From contig NZ_CP058910.1 in NCBI RefSeq assembly GCF_013415885.1, forward strand, positions 2,418,001-2,482,000: a stretch of 64,000 nt of DNA, given 5' to 3'. How positions within the stretch are numbered: position 1 is the first letter of the stretch; every line of letters starts with the position of its first letter. This document shows positions 26,350 through 33,600 of this stretch, piece by piece. Below the pieces are notes generated by a model, which worked only from the letters and a program-made list of their open reading frames with translations, had not been told where the DNA came from and ran no database searches. The position numbers were made by a program, and so were the translations under genes. Source of the DNA: Halosimplex rubrum (lineage in GTDB: Archaea > Halobacteriota > Halobacteria > Halobacteriales > Haloarculaceae).

Positions 26350-26661
26350 ATGGAGATAATTTCTTTGAGTGTTCATAGACAAGTTACGAGCATGGCAGAA
26401 TCACAGCATTTCTCCTACAAAGCAGATGCGAATGAACCATTGAGTACAGAAGTTGTAGCAGCGATTGCAAAGGCTCACGACGAGGACGTACTCGACCAGA
26501 TGTGGCGCATTAGTGACGACATCAACACAGACGCACTCGATGGCCTCTTCCAAGACCACAATCTCGACACAACTCTGCAGTTCGACGCAGATACAACGAC
26601 GGTTACTATCATAGCGGACAAAAACGGGGACCCCATCATCGAAATCGAATCACATCGATAA
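26350..26661 (+). CDS. HalOD1 domain protein
   Basis: Up to 103 residues; the domain proper begins at Met15 (MAESQHFSYKADANEP). Residues 30-100 show the halobacterial output domain 1 pattern: LSTEVVAAIAKAHDEDVLDQMWRI, then TDALDGLF, then strands TLQFDADTTTVTIIADKNGDPIIEI. HalOD1 proteins occur only in haloarchaea, usually alone or fused to signalling domains, and are thought to be output modules with unknown partners. The TATA-like box at 26322 favours the start at 26350; 26392 is the alternative. Presence on a mobile element suggests contact with host signalling, an inference only. Confidence 0.8.
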   Translation: MEIISLSVHRQVTSMAESQHFSYKADANEPLSTEVVAAIAKAHDEDVLDQMWRISDDINTDALDGLFQDHNLDTTLQFDADTTTVTIIADKNGDPIIEIESHR

Positions 26662-26740
26662 GTACGCAGATACACTGAGCAGGCGATCCAGTACCGGCAG
26701 TCTTGAAATCAACCCACGTTGCGAACTGTTCTATGGTACC

Positions 26741-27073
26741 CTAATCTAAGGCCTCTTGCAAACACTCCGGAATCGGCAACGTTTCAAGAGAATCACTCTG
26801 TCTCAGGTTATGATTTAATTGGTATTGGACTATCTCAGCAGCATGCTCTGCATGTTCGCAACGACAACTAGGCTCTTCCATTACAGTCCGATTTGGATAT
26901 TCAAACGTGTCACAGTTGCAGCGTACGTCTGCTACCACATCTTCCTGAGTATCTACATAGACCTGTACAAAGAATATTGAGTCAGCAGCAAACCCTCTCA
27001 CGTCATCATAGAAGACCTGAGAATTCCAAAATTCAAAGTCGTCAGAATCTGGTTTAGAATTCCCCCCCAGCAT
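26741..27073 (-). CDS. small Cys-rich protein with SWIM-like motif (third gene of operon)
   Basis: A 110-residue protein. Residues 38-80 contain VRCNCDTFEYPN, then CRCEHAEHAAEIV, a C-x-C-xn-C-x-H arrangement like SWIM zinc fingers, which bind DNA or protein. The preceding segment (SIFFVQVYVDTQEDVVADVRC) parallels that of the upstream gene, so the two are probably distant paralogues. Its ATG overlaps the TGA of the upstream gene (TGATG), indicating coupled translation. Confidence 0.75.
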   Translation of the reverse strand: MLGGNSKPDSDDFEFWNSQVFYDDVRGFAADSIFFVQVYVDTQEDVVADVRCNCDTFEYPNRTVMEEPSCRCEHAEHAAEIVQYQLNHNLRQSDSLETLPIPECLQEALD

Positions 27074-27309
27074 CAGTTTATCCTCCTAACCTCGTTCTCA
27101 ATTTGGTCCGAAAATTCCGAGTAGATAGTTACGACCGCCTCAGCAGAGTGACGACAGAACTGGTCTCGTTCCATTCCTTTACTGTAGATATCTTCGATGA
27201 ATTCTGTCTCGGAGGAGTCGCAGTCGCATTCGACCTCGGTCACATACCCAGATTCTGTTTTCACAATCACTGTGAAAATATCCACTTCAAAAATGTGCGT
27301 TTGAGTCAT
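27073..27309 (-). CDS. small SWIM-like zinc-finger protein (second gene of operon)
   Basis: A 78-residue protein from ATG 27309 (MTQTHIFEVDIFTVIVKTESG). Residues 23-60 hold VECDCDSSETEF and later QFCRHSAEAVV, again C-x-C followed by C-x-H. A longer start at 27363 exists, but ATG 27309 overlaps the stop of the 53-residue gene by four bases (ATGA), which decides the start. Tiny SWIM proteins in archaea often accompany recombination or toxin systems, but no partner is obvious. Confidence 0.75.
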   Translation of the reverse strand: MTQTHIFEVDIFTVIVKTESGYVTEVECDCDSSETEFIEDIYSKGMERDQFCRHSAEAVVTIYSEFSDQIENEVRRIN

Positions 27310-27467
27310 GCTCGACCCGCTCCCGGGAAGTCCCACCTGCCGCATGAAGGACACTTGACCCAATTCTGGACATTTTCTGGACGTTGATTTCTACAAGAAA
27401 GACAGAGTGTTGTATGGCAGTGATAGCACGATGCAACAGTAGCCGTACTCCGACACTTATCACACAT
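27306..27467 (-). CDS. 53-residue zinc-binding protein with four Cys pairs (first gene of operon)
   Basis: Starts MCDKCRSTATVASCYHCHTT and continues with LCLSC and KCPSC: C-x-x-C at 2/5, 14/17, 22/25 and 39/42, a pattern expected to bind two zinc ions like a double treble-clef or B-box. ATG 27467-27465, TGA 27308-27306, so the stop overlaps the next ATG (ATGA). The short length kept it below usual gene-calling limits; Cys pairing and the coupling make it credible. Probably heads the minus-strand operon 27467-26741. Confidence 0.72.
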   Translation of the reverse strand: MCDKCRSTATVASCYHCHTTLCLSCRNQRPENVQNWVKCPSCGRWDFPGAGRA

Positions 27468-27551
27468 TCATTGAAAAATACGGACTGAATTCTTGATTAA
27501 CCTAGTATCATTCTAGAAACACTTTTGGACCGAAATATATATTATTCATGT
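27468..27551. promoter_or_regulatory. divergent promoter region between two zinc-finger transcription units
   Basis: A very AT-rich 84-base spacer with an ATATATATT run at 27533-27541. The run lies 66 bases before the minus-strand start and 11 before the plus-strand ATG; it could serve the minus operon with a short leader. No clear operator palindrome was found. Confidence 0.4.
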
Positions 27552-27698
27552 ATGCGAGAGAAAACCACTGAAGAATGGATAGAATGCCCGGTTTGCGGAG
27601 AGTCGATCTACAATAGTGAAGAGAACAAGATGGATGCCTATCGTCACGACCAGCGTTGTTCTTACTCATTGCTTGAAGAAGTGGCTGAAGAGATGTGA
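27552..27698 (+). CDS. 48-residue zinc-finger protein
   Basis: ATG 27552 to TGA 27696-27698. Contains ECPVCGES at residues 11-18 and RHDQRC at 31-36, i.e. C-x-x-C plus H-x-x-x-C, a C2HC finger, followed by an acidic helix (SLLEEVAEEM). Such mini zinc fingers are abundant in haloarchaea and their viruses and plasmids and may bind DNA. Divergent from the three-gene zinc operon and 147 bases upstream of the replication gene. Too short for routine annotation. Confidence 0.65.
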   Translation: MREKTTEEWIECPVCGESIYNSEENKMDAYRHDQRCSYSLLEEVAEEM

Positions 27699-27845
27699 TA
27701 AGAAGTGGTGTCAGAAAAACTCAGTCACCAACTCCCCCGTTTATGTATTATTTATACTGCTTTATATATTTTACCTCAAACCGGACAAGTCAGAACGGCG
27801 GTAATTATATAAACCACCATTTAAAATAATGGTATAGAGTCTAAC

Positions 27846-30500
27846 ATGGCTCAGGCAAACAACTCCCCCACCCTAGGAGATGGTGGCACAATACGAGATG
27901 AACAGACAGACAACTATCTTGACAAGCTGAAGGACAGAGAGACATGGATATGCTGGAGAGTTGAAAAACGAGACGGAGAAGAAACCAAAGCTCCGATCTC
28001 TCCTGTTGAATCCGGATACGCTTCTACAACAGATTCAGAAACATGGAGCAGCTTCGAGGAAGCTGTAGAATACCACGAATCACATGACACCGACGGGATT
28101 GGTTTCGTCTTCGACACAGACGATATCATTGTGGGAATTGACCTAGATGACTGTCGAGACCGTGAAACTGGAGAACTTACTGAATGGGCCGATAAAATCA
28201 TTGAAGACGTAGACACGTATTGGGAAGTTAGCCCTTCAGGAACAGGATTACACGCCTACTGTGTGGGCTTCAAACCAGGGGACAAAACCCGTTCAGATAT
28301 CCCAGAGTCTGAAGGTCATATCGAGATGTATGACGAGAAGCGGTTTTTCACCGTGTCCTTCAACCATTTAGAGGACTCCCGAGAAGACGTTTTCCGTACG
28401 AATTCAGCAGTTTCAGAAGTATACGAGGAGTACATTGCAGACAACGAAGAAGATGAGAATGACGATTCAAATACTCCAGAACGTTCTAAAGACCTTTCAC
28501 TCACAAATGAACAGCTCATCAATAAAGCGAAGAATGCTGAAAATGGAGAGGACTTCGCTGCACTCTGGGATGGTCACACAGTTGGGTACGAAAGTCAGTC
28601 AGAAGCAGACCTAGCCCTATGCTCACACCTTGCTTTTTGGACTCAATGTGACCAGAATCAGATGGATTCCTTATTCAGAAAGTCGGGTCTGATGCGAAAG
28701 AAGTGGGACGAAGACCGTGGTGACCAGACGTATGGAGAAATCACACTGTTGAAAGCAATTGACGGATGTGACGAAGTATATGACCCTGCATCAGATTCCC
28801 CGACTGAATCAGACCTACCTGAATCAGTAGAATTGATTGAAAGAAAGGGAGGATATTACTCAATCGAAAACACTGCTGATGGGAAGCGATTCGTACAAAT
28901 CACTAATTTCCAAATCGAGGTTAAATCTTATCTAGAAGATGAACATGAAGATGAAGACCGCATTGTCATCGACGTAGTTCCAGCTACTCCTGAGGAAACA
29001 TACGAGGTAGTAGCTCAGCCATCTGATTTTGCAGATACTCGCAAGTTCCGTAACAATGTCTGCACTGGCCGCACTACCATATTCAGTGGTGGTCAGAACG
29101 AACTCAATGACCTGAAGATTATCGCTGGGATGCAGGACGCTCCCTCTCGTGAGAGAGTTACTACGATTGGGATCCATGATGCCGAAGTAGTTACTCCTCG
29201 TGGAGTCTACGACGAAGGTGGAGAAGTCGAAGAGCCAAGTCACGAGTACGAACGAGTGGGGAATTCAGTTGAACAAGATTGGACTGTGGAGAGCATCGGA
29301 GAATTCGATAATGACGAAGTAGCGAAGATATTGAAATTACTTCCACAGATAAGAAACAAGGAACGATGGTTACCTGTTATAGGATACTACTACGCATCTG
29401 TTCACTCCGCCGAGATAAGAGATATAGAGGGTGAATTCCCTCTACTCAACATTACTGGTGAAACCGGTTCTGGGAAGACCACAAGTACAGAGACTTGTTC
29501 ACAATGCTTCGGACTAAGGAGTGTTCATAAAATCGATTCGACAGATTACGTTCTGATGCGAGAAATGAGTGCTACTAACTGCGTCCCCATCCCGTTTGAC
29601 GAATACAAACCATCTGATTACAGCGACGGAGATATGAGCCAGTTCCATCGACGTTTGCGGAATGTAACTCGTGGAGCAATCGAAGCTCGTGGGAATGCAA
29701 GCGGCTCTGACGATGTTTACCAACACAGTTCGCCTGTTACCGTTATCGGAGAGAGCGAAATCCAAGGAAATGCTGAGAGACGAAGGTCTATCAGAACTAC
29801 GTTTAAGAAAGACGTGAGGGAGGACCCTGAGGTTCAAGAGAGCTTCACAAAAATTCAGCAGTACGATTTAGAGGAACATGCACGAGCGGTATACGCTTAT
29901 GCAGTACGAGATGGCGTGATAGATGAAATTGAACAGTCTTGGCGTGTATGCGACAACCGGATAGCCCAACTAGTGGATACTGCAGAAATTGATGGTCTTG
30001 AATTTACTGCCCTCCAAGCTACTTGGTATGGTCTCGGTCTTTACGAAATGCTCTGTGATGAATTCGGGATCCAACCATCAATTACTCAGAGCGAGAAGGA
30101 AGAAGCAATTCAGTACATTGCTGGGAAAATGGGTGATGAGGAAAGAACCAGTCACGTTGACCAGTGGTTCAGTATTGCATCCACACTGGCACGTCGGGGG
30201 ATGTTAGACCACGAGAAGGATTACATCTTCCAAGATGACAAGAATGAATTACGTATTAAATTAACTGAAGTCCATCACAAGATACGGAAGTACGTCAGAG
30301 ACCACGACTTGGACTACGATGTGTTATCGTCCGAGAAGGACTATCAGAAGCGAATTAAGGAAATGTCCGAAAGTAATGAATCATACATCAAGGAATACAG
30401 TTACCCTGACGGCCGTATCAATCGCTGCATTGTACTGGACTATGAGCAAGCACAGGCGGAGATAGATGGGTTCGACCATAGGGACTTTGACCTGGCGTAA
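27846..30500 (+). CDS. primase-polymerase / helicase replication protein (NrS-1 polymerase-like)
   Basis: An 884-residue protein. Residues 30-200 form an archaeo-eukaryotic primase-type domain: TWICWRVEKRDGE start, acidic DLDD at 99-102 in VGIDLDDCRD, and SPSGTGLH near 129-136. Residues 225-320 match the helical-bundle domain of NrS-1-type polymerases (DFAALWDG, then SEADLALCSHLAFWT, then ITLLKAI). Residues about 530-680 carry a helicase-like ATPase with Walker A GETGSGKTT near 540 and an acidic IPFDEY downstream. A C-terminal helical region follows. It would prime and unwind the element's DNA for replication. The AT-rich iteron region directly downstream supports a replication module. No cellular homologue is nearby. 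Confidence 0.85.
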   Translation: MAQANNSPTLGDGGTIRDEQTDNYLDKLKDRETWICWRVEKRDGEETKAPISPVESGYASTTDSETWSSFEEAVEYHESHDTDGIGFVFDTDDIIVGIDLDDCRDRETGELTEWADKIIEDVDTYWEVSPSGTGLHAYCVGFKPGDKTRSDIPESEGHIEMYDEKRFFTVSFNHLEDSREDVFRTNSAVSEVYEEYIADNEEDENDDSNTPERSKDLSLTNEQLINKAKNAENGEDFAALWDGHTVGYESQSEADLALCSHLAFWTQCDQNQMDSLFRKSGLMRKKWDEDRGDQTYGEITLLKAIDGCDEVYDPASDSPTESDLPESVELIERKGGYYSIENTADGKRFVQITNFQIEVKSYLEDEHEDEDRIVIDVVPATPEETYEVVAQPSDFADTRKFRNNVCTGRTTIFSGGQNELNDLKIIAGMQDAPSRERVTTIGIHDAEVVTPRGVYDEGGEVEEPSHEYERVGNSVEQDWTVESIGEFDNDEVAKILKLLPQIRNKERWLPVIGYYYASVHSAEIRDIEGEFPLLNITGETGSGKTTSTETCSQCFGLRSVHKIDSTDYVLMREMSATNCVPIPFDEYKPSDYSDGDMSQFHRRLRNVTRGAIEARGNASGSDDVYQHSSPVTVIGESEIQGNAERRRSIRTTFKKDVREDPEVQESFTKIQQYDLEEHARAVYAYAVRDGVIDEIEQSWRVCDNRIAQLVDTAEIDGLEFTALQATWYGLGLYEMLCDEFGIQPSITQSEKEEAIQYIAGKMGDEERTSHVDQWFSIASTLARRGMLDHEKDYIFQDDKNELRIKLTEVHHKIRKYVRDHDLDYDVLSSEKDYQKRIKEMSESNESYIKEYSYPDGRINRCIVLDYEQAQAEIDGFDHRDFDLA

Positions 30501-30945
30501 GAATTTACATCATACATACAACTTTTCCACAGACAGATCGCAACACCAGGGCTGTTTTGCGAATTTTACGCAAAATCTGGCCTGTATGCTTCTCCTTCTG
30601 GAATAAATAGCCCTTCTATAACACAGAAGGAGGTAGATATAAGCGTAAAATTCGTAAAACAAGATTCAATTCTTATATATTATCGAGATAGACGAACTGA
30701 AACCAGATTTATCAGAAACCTCAGAAAGTGTAAAATTGGCGTAGAATCTCAACGATTTTTACGCTCGGTTATTTTCTTTGCAGAGTTATTTATATATGGA
30801 TCGATAACGATAATATTTCATTAGCTACAAATGTGTAATCATATGGCTGCTAAAACGAGCACAATCCCAGAACGCTATTAACCGATATCAAGGTAGGCTA
30901 CGGAAAATTGAAAGAGAAAAAATTTGAGAAGAGTATGGAAAACGA
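30501..30945. other. candidate replication origin: iterons and AT-rich tract
   Basis: Non-coding. The motif GCGTAAAATTCG or close variants recur: inverted at 30559-30571 (inside the palindrome TTTTGCG-N7-CGCAAAA, 30555-30575), direct at 30643-30654, degenerate GTGTAAAATTGG at 30728-30739 and GCGTAGAAT at 30739-30747, and inverted GATTTTTACGC at 30754-30764. Between and after them lie strongly AT-rich runs (around 30670-30700 and 30785-30830). A hairpin CCTTCT/AGAAGG sits at 30612-30630. Position directly behind the replication protein and the repeated motif are what an iteron-regulated origin looks like. No experimental evidence. Confidence 0.55.
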
Positions 30946-31065
30946 GTGGAGGTTAGTCGGTGTATCCGATGTGGGTTCCAGCTACGAGTACTCGTTACAG
31001 AAGACAATGTGAGTCTGGAAGAGTGGTCTGAGACACACGACGAGAGAGACAGAGAGTTAAATTAA
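30946..31065 (+). CDS. possible 39-residue zinc-finger protein
   Basis: GTG 30946 to TAA 31063-31065, reading VEVSRCIRCGFQL and then an acidic segment SLEEWSETHDERDREL. One C-x-x-C pair plus a His are present, resembling the CPRCGW-type mini proteins of haloarchaea. Only the GTG is available as a start and there is no clear promoter, so this is weakly supported. Confidence 0.35.
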   Translation: MEVSRCIRCGFQLRVLVTEDNVSLEEWSETHDERDRELN

Positions 31066-31199
31066 GATAGTGCGGCTGTACGTGATGCGTACGTGGATGC
31101 GTCTGCTTGGTAGTTTTTCAATATTTCTATTATAATTTTAATCATCATAAGAATATGCGATTAGAGTTAAAAGGATCTTTCTAAAACTTCCTGTTGCTG

Positions 31200-31913
31200 A
31201 TGAAGTACGAAATTCAACTAACAGACGAGATCCGGAATAGAGCAGTTGAACGAGCAGCCGGTCGAGACCTCGGAGAATATGGTGGGGAGGACATTGGAAG
31301 AACTGAACAGGAACAGACAAAAGATACTGTTGTTGGGTATGTTGGTGAGGAACTTGTGTTTAAACTTCTCTCTGAATTCCCTAAGATTCGTAGAATTGAG
31401 ATAGTTGATGAAAAAGAAGACACAGAATCAGATATTCGAGTGTTTCTTGAGGAAGTTGACGAACCTTTCCTCATTGATGTGAAAGCGAGAAAGATGTGGG
31501 AGCTGAAAACACCGTCAGACCCTGATATTTTGCATAGAGTCAAGGAATCGAAACCATACCTCGGCTCAGATATTTTCGTACAGGTCCAGCTGTTTGAAGA
31601 CGAAAACGGGAATGTGAACCGTGGTATCGTGATTGGGTTCGTTACTGCTTCAGACTTCAAGAATGCGGATGAATTCTTCTTTGGTTCTGGTTTTAAACTC
31701 CTTCGTGAATTCTCTGATTTACGACCAATGAGAGACATTCTGAAAGCAGGGTACAAGGAGATGAAATATAGAGACGAAATTGGAAATCGCTGCATGATGG
31801 GAGAAATGATTACGTCTGAATTTTCTGGACTGAGCATCCGTGAGCTTGACTCCAATCATGACCCTTCTCAGTGTGATTGTAATTTAACTGAAGAAGGCTA
31901 CAAGAATAACTGA
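31200..31913 (+). CDS. PD-(D/E)XK nuclease-like protein
   Basis: About 237 residues from ATG 31200 (MKYEIQLTDEIRN); an ATG two codons earlier is possible. A nuclease-like core is suggested by Glu50-51 in GYVGEELVFKLL, Asp78 in ESDIRVFL and Asp93-Val-Lys95 in FLIDVKARKM, the order E...D...(D/E)xK of the restriction-endonuclease fold. IFVQVQLF and IVIGFVTASDF continue the sheet. The C-terminal tail has CMMGEM and QCDCN, perhaps a metal site. Could be a recombination nuclease or Holliday-junction resolvase-like enzyme of the element, or a small restriction protein. Family not identified with certainty. Confidence 0.6.
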   Translation: MKYEIQLTDEIRNRAVERAAGRDLGEYGGEDIGRTEQEQTKDTVVGYVGEELVFKLLSEFPKIRRIEIVDEKEDTESDIRVFLEEVDEPFLIDVKARKMWELKTPSDPDILHRVKESKPYLGSDIFVQVQLFEDENGNVNRGIVIGFVTASDFKNADEFFFGSGFKLLREFSDLRPMRDILKAGYKEMKYRDEIGNRCMMGEMITSEFSGLSIRELDSNHDPSQCDCNLTEEGYKNN

Positions 31914-31916
31914 ACT

Positions 31917-32477
31917 TCAGTCTTCGTACCGTTCTTTCTTGTATTTTTTCAGTGTTTGTGGTAGGTCATCCCCTTGTAGTGCTTCGTCTGCTACTTGCTC
32001 TATCATAGAATATATACTATATTTTCCTTCGAGTATGGTTTTGAATGTCCGGATCCAAAGCTGGATGACTCCAACTGTTATTAAAAGATAATTTTGGTTC
32101 TGCTGAAAATCTCGAATCTGCTCTCTCTGAGCTTGAGTCTTGTTCTCCAGTTTCTCGATCCTCTCAACTACGTTTTCAAATTCTGCTCTGGAAAGGGTGA
32201 TATCGACGCCCCCCGTGTCTTCTTCTCTCAGAAGTTCTCTACCGAAGTCACCTTTCTGAATTGCTGTCCTTCCTTTGTCAGTAAGAGTGGCTACTCGGCG
32301 GTCTCGCTCATCATACTCTTTTTCGATTAGTCCATCATCCACAACTCGTGGAAACCAGTAGTCTATCTGATTCCTTGAAAAACCGGTTTCAGACCGGATT
32401 TGAGTAACGTTTGCTTTGTTTCCGTTCTGTACAACTGCTTGCAAGAATTCTTTCTTCCGCTTTTTATTCACACTCAT
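31917..32477 (-). CDS. MarR-like winged-helix regulator with coiled coil
   Basis: A 186-residue protein. Residues 8-75 are a winged helix: FLQAVVQNGNKANVTQIRSETGFS, recognition helix RNQIDYWFPRVVDDGLIE, wing DRRVATLTDKGR. Residues 98-128 form a coiled coil (FENVVERIEKLENKTQAQREQIRDFQQ), likely for dimerisation. A hydrophobic stretch NYLLITVGVIQLWI at 129-142 may be a short membrane or packing helix. Convergent with the nuclease-like gene, three bases between stop codons. A dyad over its own start codon suggests autoregulation. Confidence 0.75.
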   Translation of the reverse strand: MSVNKKRKKEFLQAVVQNGNKANVTQIRSETGFSRNQIDYWFPRVVDDGLIEKEYDERDRRVATLTDKGRTAIQKGDFGRELLREEDTGGVDITLSRAEFENVVERIEKLENKTQAQREQIRDFQQNQNYLLITVGVIQLWIRTFKTILEGKYSIYSMIEQVADEALQGDDLPQTLKKYKKERYED

Positions 32478-32489
32478 ACATTAGTGTGA
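32468..32489. promoter_or_regulatory. dyad over the MarR-like start codon, candidate operator
   Basis: TCACACT (32468-32474) and AGTGTGA (32483-32489) form a perfect 7-base inverted repeat with an 8-base spacer that covers the ATG. A TATA-like TTAGTATAACC (minus strand) lies just upstream. The half-site-containing string ACATTAGTGT recurs at 33318-33327, behind the next plus-strand gene. Confidence 0.45.
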
Positions 32490-32892
32490 GAAAGGTTATA
32501 CTAAAGGGCTTACCCCCACTTCCTCCCGCTTGAAATGGGGCGTAAATTCAGTGGGTAGTAAGTGGGTTCCAGTGGGGTTTAGGACCGCTACCGACAATCT
32601 TCTTTGGAAGTACCCGTTCTATTGTGTTTCAGCAGAGCCACAAGTCTACATGTGAGTGTTCTTCGTTTGGGCTCAGAACATGATCTACAGTAGAGTGCAA
32701 AATTTCGATTTCCCGAAACTGCCTACAAGTATTAGAGATTCCCAACATTCACTCTGACTTTAGCTACATCTCCGATATTATTTCACTTTCACCTTGGCAA
32801 ATTCCGAGGGTTTAATGCAAGTGACTTTTAAATATTATATCGTAGTTGACTGGTCGGCGCCTTGATGAAGCGGATCAAGGCTGAGAGGCTGG
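32490..32892. other. non-coding spacer with promoter of the downstream gene
   Basis: No gene found on either strand. The left part holds GTGGG-type repeats around 32505-32570 (CCCCCACTTCC, CAGTGGGTAG, TAAGTGGG, CAGTGGGG). The right end has an AT-rich TTTTAAATATTATAT box at 32825-32839 suited to start transcription of the gene at 32893. Confidence 0.45.
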
Positions 32893-33315
32893 ATGGCGAC
32901 AAAATCGATAGAAACTGTGAAAATGAGCAGAAACATCTACAGGACTGGAATGTCCATCGAAGAGGGTACCGCAAATCAGATAATCAATGAGCTTAACGAG
33001 GAGCGAGTAACGACAATCGAGTTCCTTGGCGCCATGTCAAAAGAAGATAAGGCAATAACAAGGATTGGCGCACTCGGTGATGATTACGTCGTATTGCTCT
33101 CAACTGTTGAAGAACCTGAAGTCGGTTTAGAACCAGTTTCTATGATTGTTCCTCTGGAAATTGGTTTCGAGGCCGTTGCTACCTCGTTAATTGAAACCGG
33201 AAAGATTGCAAAGTTGCATAACGATGTGATAACTGTCAAAATTCAGGATGGACCACTCGCTAATAATCTCCGACGTGCTTTAAACCACGCCCAGTCGGTC
33301 AACGTAGAGGAGTAG
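32893..33315 (+). CDS. uncharacterised small alpha/beta protein
   Basis: A 140-residue protein, start ATG 32893, alternative at Met11. Strands and helices alternate: TANQIINELNEERVTTIEFLGAMS, then ITRIGALGDDYVVLLSTV, then VSMIVPLEIGFEAVATSLIE, then DVITVKIQDGPLANNLRRALNHAQ. No catalytic or binding motif stands out. The TATA-rich box about 55-65 bases upstream implies a leader. Lies between the MarR-like regulator and the restriction endonuclease; role unknown. Confidence 0.65.
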   Translation: MATKSIETVKMSRNIYRTGMSIEEGTANQIINELNEERVTTIEFLGAMSKEDKAITRIGALGDDYVVLLSTVEEPEVGLEPVSMIVPLEIGFEAVATSLIETGKIAKLHNDVITVKIQDGPLANNLRRALNHAQSVNVEE

Positions 33316-33600
33316 CACATTAGTGTAACAAATTCACGGACGCACCTGCCTGCCCGCTATTTAGGTGAGTTGTAGAGGGTCGGCAGGTTAGCAGATTTGA
33401 TGGAATTGGAATTGGTACTGTCGTGTCTCAGATAACTTGTTTGGGACAAACTTCCAACGCAACTGTGACTGTCTCAATATCTCCTTCGGGCATGATTCAG
33501 GGGATCGTAAAAGCTCACCTCTGTCAAGGCTCTATTATCGGGTTCTCTCACTAACCACAGCTTTATGCATTAGGCCTTGAAGAGCTGTTTTATAATCTAT

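Noticed and set aside
30867..30885. Short ATG frame in the origin region (MAAKTSTIPERY)
   Set aside because: Only 12 codons, lies in AT-rich non-coding DNA without supporting motif.
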